Part shown: positions 38,605 to 47,634 of the stretch, piece by piece | Layout of the letters: the number at the start of each line of letters is the position of its first letter | Numbering within the stretch: position 1 is the first letter of the stretch | Origin: Gammaproteobacteria bacterium 53_120_T64 | GTDB lineage: Bacteria; Pseudomonadota; Gammaproteobacteria; Pseudomonadales; Porticoccaceae | Assembly: GCA_002162815.1 (NCBI GenBank) | Contig: MAAT01000028.1 | Location: forward strand, 62,001-126,000 | DNA length: 64,000 nt | Direction of reading: 5' to 3' | Notes under the pieces: generated by a model | What the model saw: the letters and a program-made list of their open reading frames with translations, nothing else | Told to the model about the DNA's origin: nothing | Databases searched by the model: none | Position numbers and translations under genes: made by a program

Positions 38605-39468
38605 ATGAAAGATCTAGCAGGAAAGGTCGCCTTTATTACCGGTGGTGCCAGCGGTATGGGCCTGGGTATGGCGCGCGCCTTTGCCAACGAAGGCATGAAA
38701 CTGATGCTCGCCGACGTCAATGAAGCACGCCTTGCCGAGGCCGAGCAAGAGTTTAAAGACAAGGGCGTCGACGTTGCCACCATCGTTTGCGATGTCACCA
38801 AGCTCGAGCAAGTCAACGCCGCTGCCGACGCCACCGTCGAACGCTTTGGCAAGGTACATGTCCTGTGCAATAACGCCGGCATTAATGTCGGCGGCACCTA
38901 CGAGGAGCTATCCCAACAGGATTGGGACTGGGTTATCGCCGTAAATCAGCTCGGCGTACAGTACGGTATCAGCGCCTTCCTGCCGAAAATTAAAGCCCAC
39001 GGTGAGGGCGGCCATATCGTCACCACCTCCTCGATGGCGGGCATGGTCAACGCCGGGCCAGGCTGGGCACCCTACAACGCCAGCAAGTTTGCCGTGGTGG
39101 TGATGAACGAAGTGCTCTACAGCGAATTAAAAGAAACCAATATCGGTGTCTCCGTACTCTGCCCCGGCGCTGTCGCCACCAACATTATTGAAGCCGCCGA
39201 TAGCCGCCCTGCCGACTTCGGCAGCTCCGGTGACAAGCCGGTTATCGCCGGCGATGTCGCCGAATTACTGGAGCACGGCCTCGATCCCGACGTCGTCGGC
39301 AAGCTGGTGCTTGAGGGTATTCAAGAAGAGCAGTTCTACCTGTTCACCGATCCACGCATGGTTAAAGCGGTCGAACGACGCTTTGAGCGTATTCAGCGAG
39401 GCTTTGACTGGTCGGCCAATTCTCGCGCCTTAGTGGACGCTAGTGCACCCGGGTCGACGGCCAGCTAA
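38605..39468 (+). CDS. Short-chain dehydrogenase/reductase (SDR)
   Basis: A 287-aa classical SDR, NAD(P)-dependent. Cofactor motif TGGASGMGLGMA (about 13-24), NNAGINVGG, catalytic Ser in TSSMAG, YNASK (Tyr-Lys), and a C-terminal extension of about 35 residues beyond usual SDRs. The ADVNEARL segment after beta-2 has an acidic Asp, suggesting NAD preference. AGGA lies 8 bp before the ATG at 38605. A terminator follows. Substrate unknown. Confidence 0.93.
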   Translation: MKDLAGKVAFITGGASGMGLGMARAFANEGMKLMLADVNEARLAEAEQEFKDKGVDVATIVCDVTKLEQVNAAADATVERFGKVHVLCNNAGINVGGTYEELSQQDWDWVIAVNQLGVQYGISAFLPKIKAHGEGGHIVTTSSMAGMVNAGPGWAPYNASKFAVVVMNEVLYSELKETNIGVSVLCPGAVATNIIEAADSRPADFGSSGDKPVIAGDVAELLEHGLDPDVVGKLVLEGIQEEQFYLFTDPRMVKAVERRFERIQRGFDWSANSRALVDASAPGSTAS

Positions 39469-39482
39469 ACACACGCCAATGG

Positions 39483-39524
39483 CAATAAGTAGGTCGTGGT
39501 ACTGCCTGCTTATTGTCTTATTTT
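39483..39524 (+). terminator. Intrinsic terminator after the SDR gene
   Basis: CAATAAGTAGG (39483-39493) pairs with CCTGCTTATTG (39505-39515) over 11 bp with one G-U pair and an 11-nt loop, followed by TCTTATTTT. It lies 15 bp after the SDR stop. Confidence 0.75.
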
Positions 39525-39628
39525 GACAGGGAAGTCGTTATGGCCCAAAAAATAACTGCAACCATCGAACCGTTGCGTGAAATTTACCCCGCCCCATTCG
39601 ACCTCGCTGTTAAAAAATACCGACACCG

Positions 39629-39937
39629 CTAACCACCTGTGGCCACAGGCACAGGCCCCAAGCAATAAAGATAAATAATTGCCGAACTCACCAGCACTAG
39701 CCAGGCGTCGCAAATTAATTTCAATGCCAGTGGTGCCTCGCGCACTTCCATAAAATAGCGAATAACGATGCGTACTTTTATAAAGGCGATAATAATCAGC
39801 CCACTGGAAATATAACGGTAATCACTCTGTTGATCTGAAGACATGCCTTGATCCAGACCCAGCCACCACGACAGGCCGGTGGCGAGCATTAATAGCAACC
39901 AGACGGCACTCACCGGTTTAGCCAATAAACGGATCAT
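39629..39937 (-). CDS. Cytochrome c oxidase subunit IV-like / NorF-like membrane protein
   Basis: A 102-aa protein with three membrane helices. The central FIKVRIVIRYFMEVREAPLALKL is the hallmark of the prokaryotic COX4/NorF family. It is last of a four-gene minus-strand run after an aldehyde dehydrogenase, a 233-aa membrane protein and a COX3-like subunit. The start (39937) overlaps the COX3-like stop within ATGA, so translation is coupled. No catalytic heme-copper subunit (I) or NorB/NorC is present in the window, so its partner is unknown. Confidence 0.85.
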   Translation of the reverse strand: MIRLLAKPVSAVWLLLMLATGLSWWLGLDQGMSSDQQSDYRYISSGLIIIAFIKVRIVIRYFMEVREAPLALKLICDAWLVLVSSAIIYLYCLGPVPVATGG

Positions 39938-40563
39938 TTCAGCAAATACAACAGTGGGAAGAGCACGATCCACAGCAAATCGACCATGTGCCAATAGCTG
40001 GCACCGCTTTCAATTAGCACCATGTCTTTCTCGATCACCGCGCCATCGCGGACATCGGCCTGTGTCGCCGCAAACCTTGCCCTGCGCCATAGGAACACCA
40101 ACACACCCATACCAATCAATACATGGAGGAAATGTAGGCCCGTGAAAATATAGTAATACATATAAAAATCGTTACTGGTAATGGTGATGCCCGCGCTAAT
40201 TTTTTCACGGTACTCAATAATTTTCACCACGCCAAAACCGAGACCACAGAGCATTGCCAGCGGGAAAAAAACGGGGGCAAGTTTGACGGTTTTATTGCGC
40301 ATATCATCAACCGCCATGGCCACAAACCAAGAGCTCGCCAATAAAAACAAGGTATTGATGGCACCATAGTTTTGATTCAACGTCGCCTGAGAGTGGCTGT
40401 ACAGCTCAACATTTAAGCCACGGTAGTAGACAAAGACGATGAAAAAAAGGCCGAAAATCAGCATATCACCGAGAATAAACACCCAAACCCCCACCTCACC
40501 CGGCACGTGGGGTTTTATCTCTACCTTCCGTTCTACAGCGGAAAAACAGTCGGCACTAGTCAT
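39934..40563 (-). CDS. Cytochrome c oxidase subunit III-like / NorE-like membrane protein
   Basis: A 209-aa protein with about five membrane helices in the COX3 superfamily. It begins with KPHVPGEVGVWVFILGDML, close to NorE-type subunits, and has TGLHFLHVLIGM with the conserved histidines, and SYWHMVDLLWIVLFPLLYL (the usual WHFVDxVW element). It is one base downstream of the 233-aa membrane protein and coupled to the COX4-like gene. Classical subunit III accompanies subunits I/II, which are missing here. Confidence 0.88.
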   Translation of the reverse strand: MTSADCFSAVERKVEIKPHVPGEVGVWVFILGDMLIFGLFFIVFVYYRGLNVELYSHSQATLNQNYGAINTLFLLASSWFVAMAVDDMRNKTVKLAPVFFPLAMLCGLGFGVVKIIEYREKISAGITITSNDFYMYYYIFTGLHFLHVLIGMGVLVFLWRRARFAATQADVRDGAVIEKDMVLIESGASYWHMVDLLWIVLFPLLYLLK

Positions 40564-40564
40564 T

Positions 40565-41266
40565 TCACTCGACTCTGGCGAGAGCGGCCTGCTGTTTAAT
40601 CGCCTTCAATAAGAGGGGGAACATCACCACGAACCAGCCGAAGAAAACCGCAAAGGGCAACCAGAAAGCGAGTATGCCATCCCAGGCAAAGGGCCCTGTT
40701 TTAAAGAAAGTAATTAAACCACCGGGGATTAATAATATCGCCACCCAGATATTAAAATAGGCGACCCAGCGCGGGAAGATTGGCGACTCAGACTTATCGC
40801 TAAACACCGCTAAACCAATCACCAGGTTTTGAATAAAGAAAGGTGAAAATGTCATCACGAAAAACAACCAGGCAAAGTCATTGAGTAACATAATCAACTC
40901 TGCATCTCTCTCTGGCCTAAAGGCAGCCGTAGTCCAGACCATGGGTGGCACAACGAGCACCACCACACCGACGGCTCCCGCAACCAAAAGCGCATAGGTT
41001 AGGGCGGGGAACTCACCCTCAATTCGCCTTAGCTGTACGGCAATGGCCGCCACCCAGGGTGCACTGAGTGCCGCACTGAACATGGTAATCACCATACCCA
41101 AGCGTATTAACCCGGTATTTTCTTGATAAAAACCCGCCACTTCAACAGCGCTCAGCGCCGGCGACATGGGTGGAATATAACCGGCGATAAACCACCAGCC
41201 GATGCTAAATAACACCAAAAAGCCGACACCGCACCAGGCGCAAAACAATTGAGCTTGTGTATTCAT
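40565..41266 (-). CDS. Conserved membrane protein of unknown function
   Basis: A 233-aa integral membrane protein with about six hydrophobic helices. An extracytoplasmic loop with IPPMSPALSAVEVAGFYQEN follows helix 1, and FNIWVAILLIPGGLITFFKTGPFAWDG lies near the C-terminus. I do not recognise a named family. It sits between aldehyde dehydrogenase and COX3-like genes and its stop is one base from the next start, so it is firmly part of this operon. The ATG at 41266 is followed by a helix at once. A role in membrane electron transfer is only inferred from context. Confidence 0.88.
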   Translation of the reverse strand: MNTQAQLFCAWCGVGFLVLFSIGWWFIAGYIPPMSPALSAVEVAGFYQENTGLIRLGMVITMFSAALSAPWVAAIAVQLRRIEGEFPALTYALLVAGAVGVVVLVVPPMVWTTAAFRPERDAELIMLLNDFAWLFFVMTFSPFFIQNLVIGLAVFSDKSESPIFPRWVAYFNIWVAILLIPGGLITFFKTGPFAWDGILAFWLPFAVFFGWFVVMFPLLLKAIKQQAALARVE

Positions 41267-41361
41267 GGCACTACCTTAAAAATCAAATCATTATTGTTAT
41301 AAGGGGCGCGAGCCTCTGTACAGCCCGCACCCCAGCTAGCGCTCAATACCGGTGTTAAAAA

Positions 41362-42780
41362 CTACATTTGCAGGGCCTTACACTCCAGGTAATCATCCAG
41401 GGCATAGGGGCCGTGCTCACGACCATTACCCGATTGTTTGAAACCACCAAAGGGGGCCATCATATTAAAACCACCACCATTAATAATGACGTTGCCACTG
41501 CGCAAGCGGCGGGCGACTCTGCGAGCGCGCTCCATATCCTTTGTCCAAACGCCGCTCGACAGGCCATAAATGGTGTCATTGGCAATGCGAATGGCATCCT
41601 CCTCATCTTTATAGGCGATGATGCTCAACACCGGGCCAAAAATTTCTTCCCGAGCGATGGTCATATCCTGAGTGACTTTGCCAAACACGGTGGGTTGAAT
41701 AAAAAACCCGGTGGGTAGATTCTCCGGTTGCTCGGGGCCGCCACACAATAGCTCCGCCCCCTCTTCTATACCCTGGCGAATATAATTTCGCACGCGCTCT
41801 TGCTGAACCTTTGAAATCACCGGGCCAAGTTTTACTTTGGGATCGTCAGATTGGCCGATGGTTAAACTCTGTGCCACTGCTACGGCTTTTTTAGCGACCC
41901 TGTCGTATTCGGCCTCTGGCACCAGCATCCGGGTATGAGCGGCACAAGTTTGCCCGCTATTAAAATAACAATCATTAACGGTGCCGCGCACGGCATCATC
42001 GATATCGGCATCGTCGAGAATCAGTGAGGGCGACTTGCCACCCAGCTCAACCACGACCCGCTTAACGGTATCGGCGGCCAGTTCCGCCACACGCTTACCG
42101 GCGCGGGTCGAGCCGGTAAAAGACACCATATCAACTTTAGGGTGAGTCGCCAGCGCCTCACCCACTACCGGGCCAAGGCCGGTAATCACATTGACCACAC
42201 CCGGTGGAAAGCCGGCTTCTTCGACCATTTCCGCTAACATAAAGGCGGTTAAGGGTGCGACCTCACTGGGTTTAACAATGACCGTACAGCCTGCGGCCAG
42301 TGCCGGGCAAACCTTCGCCATAATTTGATGCAGGGGAAAATTCCACGGTGTAATACAGGCGACGACACCGACCGGCTCTTTCATAATGTCGGAATTGCCG
42401 ATAGTTTCTTGAAAAGAATAGCTGTCGAGAATTTTAATGAAATTGGCCACGCTCTGTAGTGGTAAACCGGCCTGAATGGGCTTAGCCATAGTCAGGGGCA
42501 TACCCACTTCAGCGGCCATCACCTCACCTAGCTCATCCTGGCGGGCTGCCATGGCGCTGTGTAATTTTTGCAAATAACCCTGGCGCTGCTGAGGCGTAGT
42601 CATGCCCCAGCTTTCGAAAGCAGCGGCTGCGGCCTCCACTGCCCGCTGGGCATCTTCTTTAAGGCCGGCGGGAACTGAAGCCATGACCTCCTCCGTCGAG
42701 GCGTCGATCACATCCAATACACCTTGAGCAAATGGCGTCACCCACTCACCGTTAATATAAAATTTATCGCGAATAATCAT
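41362..42780 (-). CDS. Aldehyde dehydrogenase family protein
   Basis: A 472-aa NAD(P)-dependent aldehyde dehydrogenase. It has the general-base Glu in [13 protein letters not shown], the nucleophile Cys in [12 protein letters not shown], the cofactor fold segment PWNFPL near residue 143, and [23 protein letters not shown] precedes the ATG at 42780. The 297-bp gap upstream separates it from the CoA-transferase gene and contains a GGCTTG/CAAGCC hairpin near 42810. It leads the operon with the three membrane proteins. The substrate is unknown. Confidence 0.94.
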   Translation of the reverse strand: MIIRDKFYINGEWVTPFAQGVLDVIDASTEEVMASVPAGLKEDAQRAVEAAAAAFESWGMTTPQQRQGYLQKLHSAMAARQDELGEVMAAEVGMPLTMAKPIQAGLPLQSVANFIKILDSYSFQETIGNSDIMKEPVGVVACITPWNFPLHQIMAKVCPALAAGCTVIVKPSEVAPLTAFMLAEMVEEAGFPPGVVNVITGLGPVVGEALATHPKVDMVSFTGSTRAGKRVAELAADTVKRVVVELGGKSPSLILDDADIDDAVRGTVNDCYFNSGQTCAAHTRMLVPEAEYDRVAKKAVAVAQSLTIGQSDDPKVKLGPVISKVQQERVRNYIRQGIEEGAELLCGGPEQPENLPTGFFIQPTVFGKVTQDMTIAREEIFGPVLSIIAYKDEEDAIRIANDTIYGLSSGVWTKDMERARRVARRLRSGNVIINGGGFNMMAPFGGFKQSGNGREHGPYALDDYLECKALQM

Positions 42781-43077
42781 CGTACGACTTCCCTCTTATA
42801 ATTTTATTCAGGGCTTGTTTAGTTTTTAATCGAGCAAGCCTGAGAGTCCTTTCTGCAACTTCTAATGTCTTTACTGACTTCCAAAGCCAACACAAAAAAA
42901 GCTAACTCGATCCTAGTGACTCTGTCGGAGAAAGGCAAATAACCCTACTGCCTATTGTTTACAAGGCGATAGCTAGCATCAGTAAAACCACGAGGTAAAA
43001 CCGTTAGAGAAACGCTGGAACAGCCCACATACGAGCAGGCTAGGGGGAAGAGGGGCCATTAAATGACCGGCAATGAA

Positions 43078-44277
43078 TCAAGCAATCACTTTCTGACGGC
43101 GCAAGGTCGCCAGCTCATCACTCTTCAAGCCGAGTAAATCACCCAGCACTTGATCGGTATCTGCTGCCAGCAGGGGTGCCGGGCTGAAAGACTCCTCATT
43201 AGTACGGGACAACTTCACCGGATTGCCTGGCGCTTTGGTGGTTTGGCCATTGGGATGACTGACATCGATCACCATATTGCGATGGGCCACCTGAGGGTCG
43301 GCCAGCGCTTCGCTAAAGCTATTGATGGGGGCACAGGGAATACGCTGGGCCTCGAGTAAAGGCAGCCAGTGGGCCGTGGTATTGGTGGCTAAAATCTCGG
43401 CCACTCGGCCTTCAATAAAGGCCTTATCGGCAAGTCTACCGGGCTGCTGGTCATACTCGGGCTTACGCAATGTATCGCAGTCCATGACCTCAAGTAGGCC
43501 GGTCCAGAAATGATCAAAAATCACCGCGATAACAATAAAACCATCACTGGTACTAAAACTGTTATAGGGCACATGGACAAAGTGGGAATTGCCGATGGGC
43601 TCAGGGTCCTCGCCAGAGAGGAAGTACATGGTCGCCATATAACTGAGCATGGCGATCTGACCGTCGAGCATGGAGATATCGACGTGCTGGCCCTCGCCAC
43701 TGCGCTCGCGCTCATACAGCGCGGTCAACACCCCGACCATGCTAAACATCCCCCCCCCCAAATCGGCGATGGGTAGGCCGGAGCGCAAGGGCCGTTCGGC
43801 GCTGTCACCGGTAATCGACATATTGCCGCCGTAGGCCTGCACCACCTGGTCAAAAGCGGTGCGGTGGTTGCCGGGGCCCTCGGAGCCAAAGCCGGTAATC
43901 GAACAGGTAATAATGCGGGAATTAATAGCCTTTAACAGCGCGTAGTCGACTCCCAGCTTTTGGGTGACACCCACGCTAAAATTATCAAACACAATGTCGG
44001 CCTTTTTCACTAACTCGTAAAACAGCGCCTTGCCCTCCTCACCTTTCAGATCGATGGCGACACTTTTCTTATTGCGATTGAGATTAATGAAGTAGGCGCC
44101 CATGCCGTCGATGGAGTGCTTCGGGTCATTGGCCAGCAAGCGCCGCGTGCGCTCGCCCTCTAAGGGTTCAATTTTAATCACCTCTGCGCCTAGGTCGGCC
44201 AGGGTCACGGTGCCGAAAGGCCCCGACAGCATGTGCGTTAAATCAAGAATACGGAGACCAGCGAGAGGTTTGCTCAT
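43078..44277 (-). CDS. Class III CoA-transferase (CaiB/BaiF family)
   Basis: A 399-aa family III CoA-transferase that moves CoA between carboxylic acids via an aspartyl-CoA intermediate. Visible motifs: LRILDLTHMLSGPFGT, IKIEPLEGERTRRL, DIVFDNFSVGVTQKLG and the conserved aspartate in GQHVDISMLDGQIA. The ATG at 44277 is chosen because MSKPLAGLRILDL aligns with family starts and GAAG lies upstream. It is upstream of the aldehyde dehydrogenase and could activate its acid product or a related acid. Substrate unknown. Confidence 0.93.
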   Translation of the reverse strand: MSKPLAGLRILDLTHMLSGPFGTVTLADLGAEVIKIEPLEGERTRRLLANDPKHSIDGMGAYFINLNRNKKSVAIDLKGEEGKALFYELVKKADIVFDNFSVGVTQKLGVDYALLKAINSRIITCSITGFGSEGPGNHRTAFDQVVQAYGGNMSITGDSAERPLRSGLPIADLGGGMFSMVGVLTALYERERSGEGQHVDISMLDGQIAMLSYMATMYFLSGEDPEPIGNSHFVHVPYNSFSTSDGFIVIAVIFDHFWTGLLEVMDCDTLRKPEYDQQPGRLADKAFIEGRVAEILATNTTAHWLPLLEAQRIPCAPINSFSEALADPQVAHRNMVIDVSHPNGQTTKAPGNPVKLSRTNEESFSPAPLLAADTDQVLGDLLGLKSDELATLRRQKVIA

Positions 44278-44430
44278 TGCGACTTCTTTTATCATGTTTT
44301 GGGGCAGGTATTCTGGCATCGCCCGGGCCACTTAGCAAAGTCACTGCCCGACGGCGAAAAGCAAGCGACAAGATCGACCACTGCTATCTACAATAAGCGC
44401 CTTATAACGGCTAACAAAATGAGGGTACGC

Positions 44431-45180
44431 ATGGGGCTTAAACATTTTATCAAGGGATTCCAACTCCTCCCCGCGCCGGGGGTTCGACTCTGGGTCATCA
44501 TCCCCCTACTTCTCAACCTGGTGCTATTTGTCGGTTTAACGCTGTACGCCCTGCAGCAATTTGAAGGCTGGATGAGCTGGCTGCTCAGCTACCTACCCGC
44601 TTGGCTGGAGTTTATTGCCTGGCTGCTGGGCATCGTATTTGGCCTGCTCTTAGCCCTCTGTTATGCCTACACCTTTACGCTCGTCGGCAACCTTATCGCC
44701 GCCCCCTTCTATGGGCTGCTGGCGAATGCCGTGTATATCAAGCTTTGCGGCAGCGGCGATGAAGCCCCGTTAACCCTAAAAACCGCCAGCGTTATTGCCC
44801 GGCAGGCCTTTGTGCGCGAACTGCAAAAACTCGCCTACTTTCTGCCCCGCCTCAGCGCCGTGCTCCTGCTCTGCCTGGTTTTATCTTTTATTCCGGTGGT
44901 CAACGTGGCGGTAACCGCCATCATCTTTTTGTGGGGCGCCTGGTCACTCGCCTTACAATACTTGGATTATCCGGCCGATATTAACGGCGTTAATTTCAAG
45001 ACCCTGCGCCAGCGAGCGGGGGACGACAAGGGCTTGTCCTTCAGCTTTGGTTCGATAGTACTCCTAGCGAGCACGGTGCCGGTACTGAATTTATTGGTCA
45101 TGCCTGCGGCTGTCGCGGGAGCTACATCGCTCTGGGTCGAGCGCTTTAAACAGAATACTGAAACTGACTCAACACGCTAG
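44431..45180 (+). CDS. cysZ: CysZ-like sulfate permease (EI24 family)
   Basis: A 249-aa membrane protein of the CysZ/EI24 family, which in E. coli provides a sulfate uptake channel. It has about four long hydrophobic helices, the start GLKHFIKGFQLLPAPGVRLWV, GNLIAAPFYGLLAN (the conserved GxxAAPFN-like pattern) and QYLDYPADINGVNF. The ATG at 44431 has GAGGG five bases upstream; a further ATG at 44419 lies inside that site. Divergent from the CoA-transferase gene and convergent with rhlB. Confidence 0.88.
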   Translation: MGLKHFIKGFQLLPAPGVRLWVIIPLLLNLVLFVGLTLYALQQFEGWMSWLLSYLPAWLEFIAWLLGIVFGLLLALCYAYTFTLVGNLIAAPFYGLLANAVYIKLCGSGDEAPLTLKTASVIARQAFVRELQKLAYFLPRLSAVLLLCLVLSFIPVVNVAVTAIIFLWGAWSLALQYLDYPADINGVNFKTLRQRAGDDKGLSFSFGSIVLLASTVPVLNLLVMPAAVAGATSLWVERFKQNTETDSTR

Positions 45181-45310
45181 CGGGGTCGTTAGTCATCGGC
45201 GGCGCAGGCACGACGACGCCAGGAAGGCATCATCAAGAAGAGGTACTTTGAGGGGTAAAAGAATGCCGACGCCGAGCGTACCGGCAATAACAATCCATCA
45301 TAGAAAGACA

Positions 45311-45353
45311 AAAGCAGCTCGCTCGGTCTAGGCACAAGCACCCAGACCGAGCG
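45311..45353 (-). terminator. Probable terminator of rhlB
   Basis: CGCTCGGTCT (45320-45329) and AGACCGAGCG (45344-45353) form a perfect 10-bp stem with a 14-nt loop. On the minus strand it is followed a few bases later by TTTTGTCTTT. It lies about 15 bp beyond the rhlB stop and is shared with the convergent cysZ region. Confidence 0.6.
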
Positions 45354-45367
45354 CTGTAATAAAGCGC

Positions 45368-46756
45368 TTAGTGCTCGATTTTAACCCGCACCAACATCTC
45401 TTCGGGCGGCTGCTCGCAAGCGAGTTTGTCACCCAGCAAGGCCTCGATCGGCTCCAGTAAAAAGGCGTCATCTTCACAGGCGAAGCTGATAGAAGTACCG
45501 GTTTTACCAGCGCGACCGGTGCGACCGATACGGTGCACATAGTCTTCGGCCTCTTCGGGCAGGGTGAAGTTAACGACATGGCTAATGCCGTCGATATGAA
45601 TGCCGCGCCCGGCGACATCGGTAGCCACCAGCACTTTTATTTTGCCCGACTTAAAATCATCCAGCGTGCGCACACGTTTATTCTGCGCCACTTCACCGGA
45701 GAGCAAGCCCACACTAAAGCCCGCTTTGCCAAGAAATTCCTGTAGACGGCGACACTGGTCGCGACGGTTGGCAAAAACAATAACGCTTTCGACATCATCA
45801 GCCCTGAGCAAATTCACCAGCAGGTCTCGCTTTTGACGGGTTTGCGTGATGAAAACTTTCTGTGTCACCGAATCGGTTGCCACATGGTCGGGGGCAATTT
45901 CAACTTTAATCGGATTTTGGGTCCACTGCTCGGTGAGCGTCTCGACCTCGGGCGTGAAGGTGGCCGAAAATAGCAGGGTTTGGCGGTGATCATTGCGAGG
46001 TGTCTGGCGCACAATGCGGCGCACCTGGGGGATAAAGCCCATATCGAGCATGCGGTCGGCCTCATCGATCACCAATACCTCAACGCGGTCGAGATAAACA
46101 TCGTTGCTGCCACAAAAATCCATTAAACGACCCGGTGTTGCCACCAGAATATCGCAATGTTTTTCGTGTAAGTGGCGACGCTGCTTGTCGTAGTCCATAC
46201 CACCCACGAGGGTGTGGACATCGAGACCGGAGTACTTACTCAGTGAGCGAGCGTCCTCGGCAATCTGCATCACCAGCTCACGCGTCGGTGCAATAATCAA
46301 TGAGCGCGCCTCACCGGCAAAACGCTCGTGCTCAATCGGATTCTTCAGTAGATCATCGATAATCGCAATCAGAAACGCCGCCGTTTTACCGGTGCCCGTC
46401 TGGGCCTTGCCGACCACGTCGTGGCCGCGCAGGGTCAGGGGCAGGGAGCGCGCCTGAATCGGCGAACAATATTGAAAGCCGGTATCGGCGATGGCGTGCA
46501 TCAGTGTCTCGGGCAGATCGAGATCGTGGAAACGCACCTTATCTTCAGCGGGCTCTACCTTGAAGTGTGAAAGTTTCCAACCGCTAGCACCGCGATTGCG
46601 GCCACCACGGCCACCACGGCCACGTCGGCGTCGACCCGACTGGGGCTTATCGCCACTCTTCTCGCTACTGCTGCCCGCATTACCTGCGGATTGATCTGGC
46701 GAAGCCTTGGGCTTCTCGCTGCTGCTCTGGGGACTTGCTTGTTTTTCTTCGCTCAT
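45368..46756 (-). CDS. rhlB: DEAD-box ATP-dependent RNA helicase RhlB
   Basis: A 462-aa RNA helicase, usually recruited to the RNase E degradosome. An N-terminal low-complexity tail (residues 1-60), with Ser/Glu/Lys then a [12 protein letters not shown] stretch, precedes the two RecA-like domains. Q-motif GFQYCSPIQ, Walker A AQTGTGKT, Ia [12 protein letters not shown] box [12 protein letters not shown] in FSATF, motif [11 protein letters not shown], motif [13 protein letters not shown]. The tail is longer and more RGG-rich than typical E. coli RhlB. Confidence 0.94.
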   Translation of the reverse strand: MSEEKQASPQSSSEKPKASPDQSAGNAGSSSEKSGDKPQSGRRRRGRGGRGGRNRGASGWKLSHFKVEPAEDKVRFHDLDLPETLMHAIADTGFQYCSPIQARSLPLTLRGHDVVGKAQTGTGKTAAFLIAIIDDLLKNPIEHERFAGEARSLIIAPTRELVMQIAEDARSLSKYSGLDVHTLVGGMDYDKQRRHLHEKHCDILVATPGRLMDFCGSNDVYLDRVEVLVIDEADRMLDMGFIPQVRRIVRQTPRNDHRQTLLFSATFTPEVETLTEQWTQNPIKVEIAPDHVATDSVTQKVFITQTRQKRDLLVNLLRADDVESVIVFANRRDQCRRLQEFLGKAGFSVGLLSGEVAQNKRVRTLDDFKSGKIKVLVATDVAGRGIHIDGISHVVNFTLPEEAEDYVHRIGRTGRAGKTGTSISFACEDDAFLLEPIEALLGDKLACEQPPEEMLVRVKIEH

Positions 46757-46812
46757 GCCGATGCCGGATAGGGCGCTGTCGCTAAAGACTGCGCGGGGTG
46801 AAAAAGCTGCGG

Positions 46813-46821
46813 ATTATAGCA
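46813..46821 (-). promoter_or_regulatory. Candidate extended -10 promoter for rhlB
   Basis: On the minus strand TGCTATAAT occurs about 60 bp before the rhlB ATG, a perfect extended -10 (TGn-TATAAT). No good -35 box is visible at 16-18 bp, as is common for extended -10 promoters. Confidence 0.5.
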
Positions 46822-46872
46822 CAGCCTAAAAGCCTTGCAGGCCCAAGGTTGGCAACTCAGTACACAGGCGTA

Positions 46873-47538
46873 TCAAGCCCCTGCATCGCGCCAAAAATGC
46901 CGCTGTAACCAATAGTCCAAACTGACATAGCGCCCACCCCCGGTAAACAACAAACTGAGCAACATAATTAAATACGTCGCCGCAAACTCAATGCCATTAT
47001 TCAGCACCACGAAGTTGCCCTTTTCTGTCAGCCAGCTGTAGTTGCCGTTATCTTTGAGGAGGCTTTTGGCGACGGCGACGCGCCGGCCCACTGCCTCACT
47101 GTTCTCAAGACTGCGCTGGGCAGCGGGGATGCCAACATCGGCGAAAATTTTTGCTGTACTGGTAGCGGGATTACCCGGCGCGATGGCAAACCAACCGTGC
47201 TGCCAATGCACACTCATCATTGCCACCGCCATGGAGACAATCAGCGGCACAGCAAACCAACGCACCGCCAAGCCCACCAATAGGGCGACACCACCGACCA
47301 GCTCGGCAAAGACCGCCAGCGCCACCATTAGCGCCGGTGCCGGCATACCCAGGCCCCAGTCGGCATTGCCAAACCAGGCCACCATAGCGTCGAAGTTATG
47401 CAGCTTGTGCAAGCCGGCGGCGATCATGATTGGCGCCAAATAGAGGCGCAATAATAGTGGCGGCAGGCCATCGAAGCACTTCAGTCGATCAAAAATGGCG
47501 TCGTGTACTACGGTATAAAACAGTGCTAGTTTGCCCAT
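46873..47538 (-). CDS. DoxX family membrane protein
   Basis: A 221-aa membrane protein with about four helices of the DoxX family. Characteristic parts are LRLYLAPIMIAAGLHKLHNF (the R..LG..F...G..KL pattern) and FAELVGGVALLVGLAVRW. A non-hydrophobic stretch of about 60 residues between helices 3 and 4 (about 125-180) is an insertion relative to short DoxX proteins. The family is linked to quinone-dependent redox in other organisms. It lies downstream of the FMN glutamate synthase-like gene on the same strand. Function unknown. Confidence 0.85.
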   Translation of the reverse strand: MGKLALFYTVVHDAIFDRLKCFDGLPPLLLRLYLAPIMIAAGLHKLHNFDAMVAWFGNADWGLGMPAPALMVALAVFAELVGGVALLVGLAVRWFAVPLIVSMAVAMMSVHWQHGWFAIAPGNPATSTAKIFADVGIPAAQRSLENSEAVGRRVAVAKSLLKDNGNYSWLTEKGNFVVLNNGIEFAATYLIMLLSLLFTGGGRYVSLDYWLQRHFWRDAGA

Positions 47539-47634
47539 GCAAAGGTTCTCTTGTGCAATAAAATTGAAGTCGGCATTTTAGAGAAGCGCAGCCCGAAAAA
47601 ATTCCCCAAATAGCCCGCCCCATCAAAAGTTTTT

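Noticed and set aside
39629-40563. NorE/NorF pair as part of a nitric oxide reductase
   Set aside because: No norC, norB, norQ or norD is present; the pair follows an aldehyde dehydrogenase, so a nitric oxide role cannot be claimed.
46601-46640. GGCCACCAC-type short tandem repeats
   Set aside because: They encode the Gly/Arg-rich tail of RhlB in frame; not an independent repeat element.
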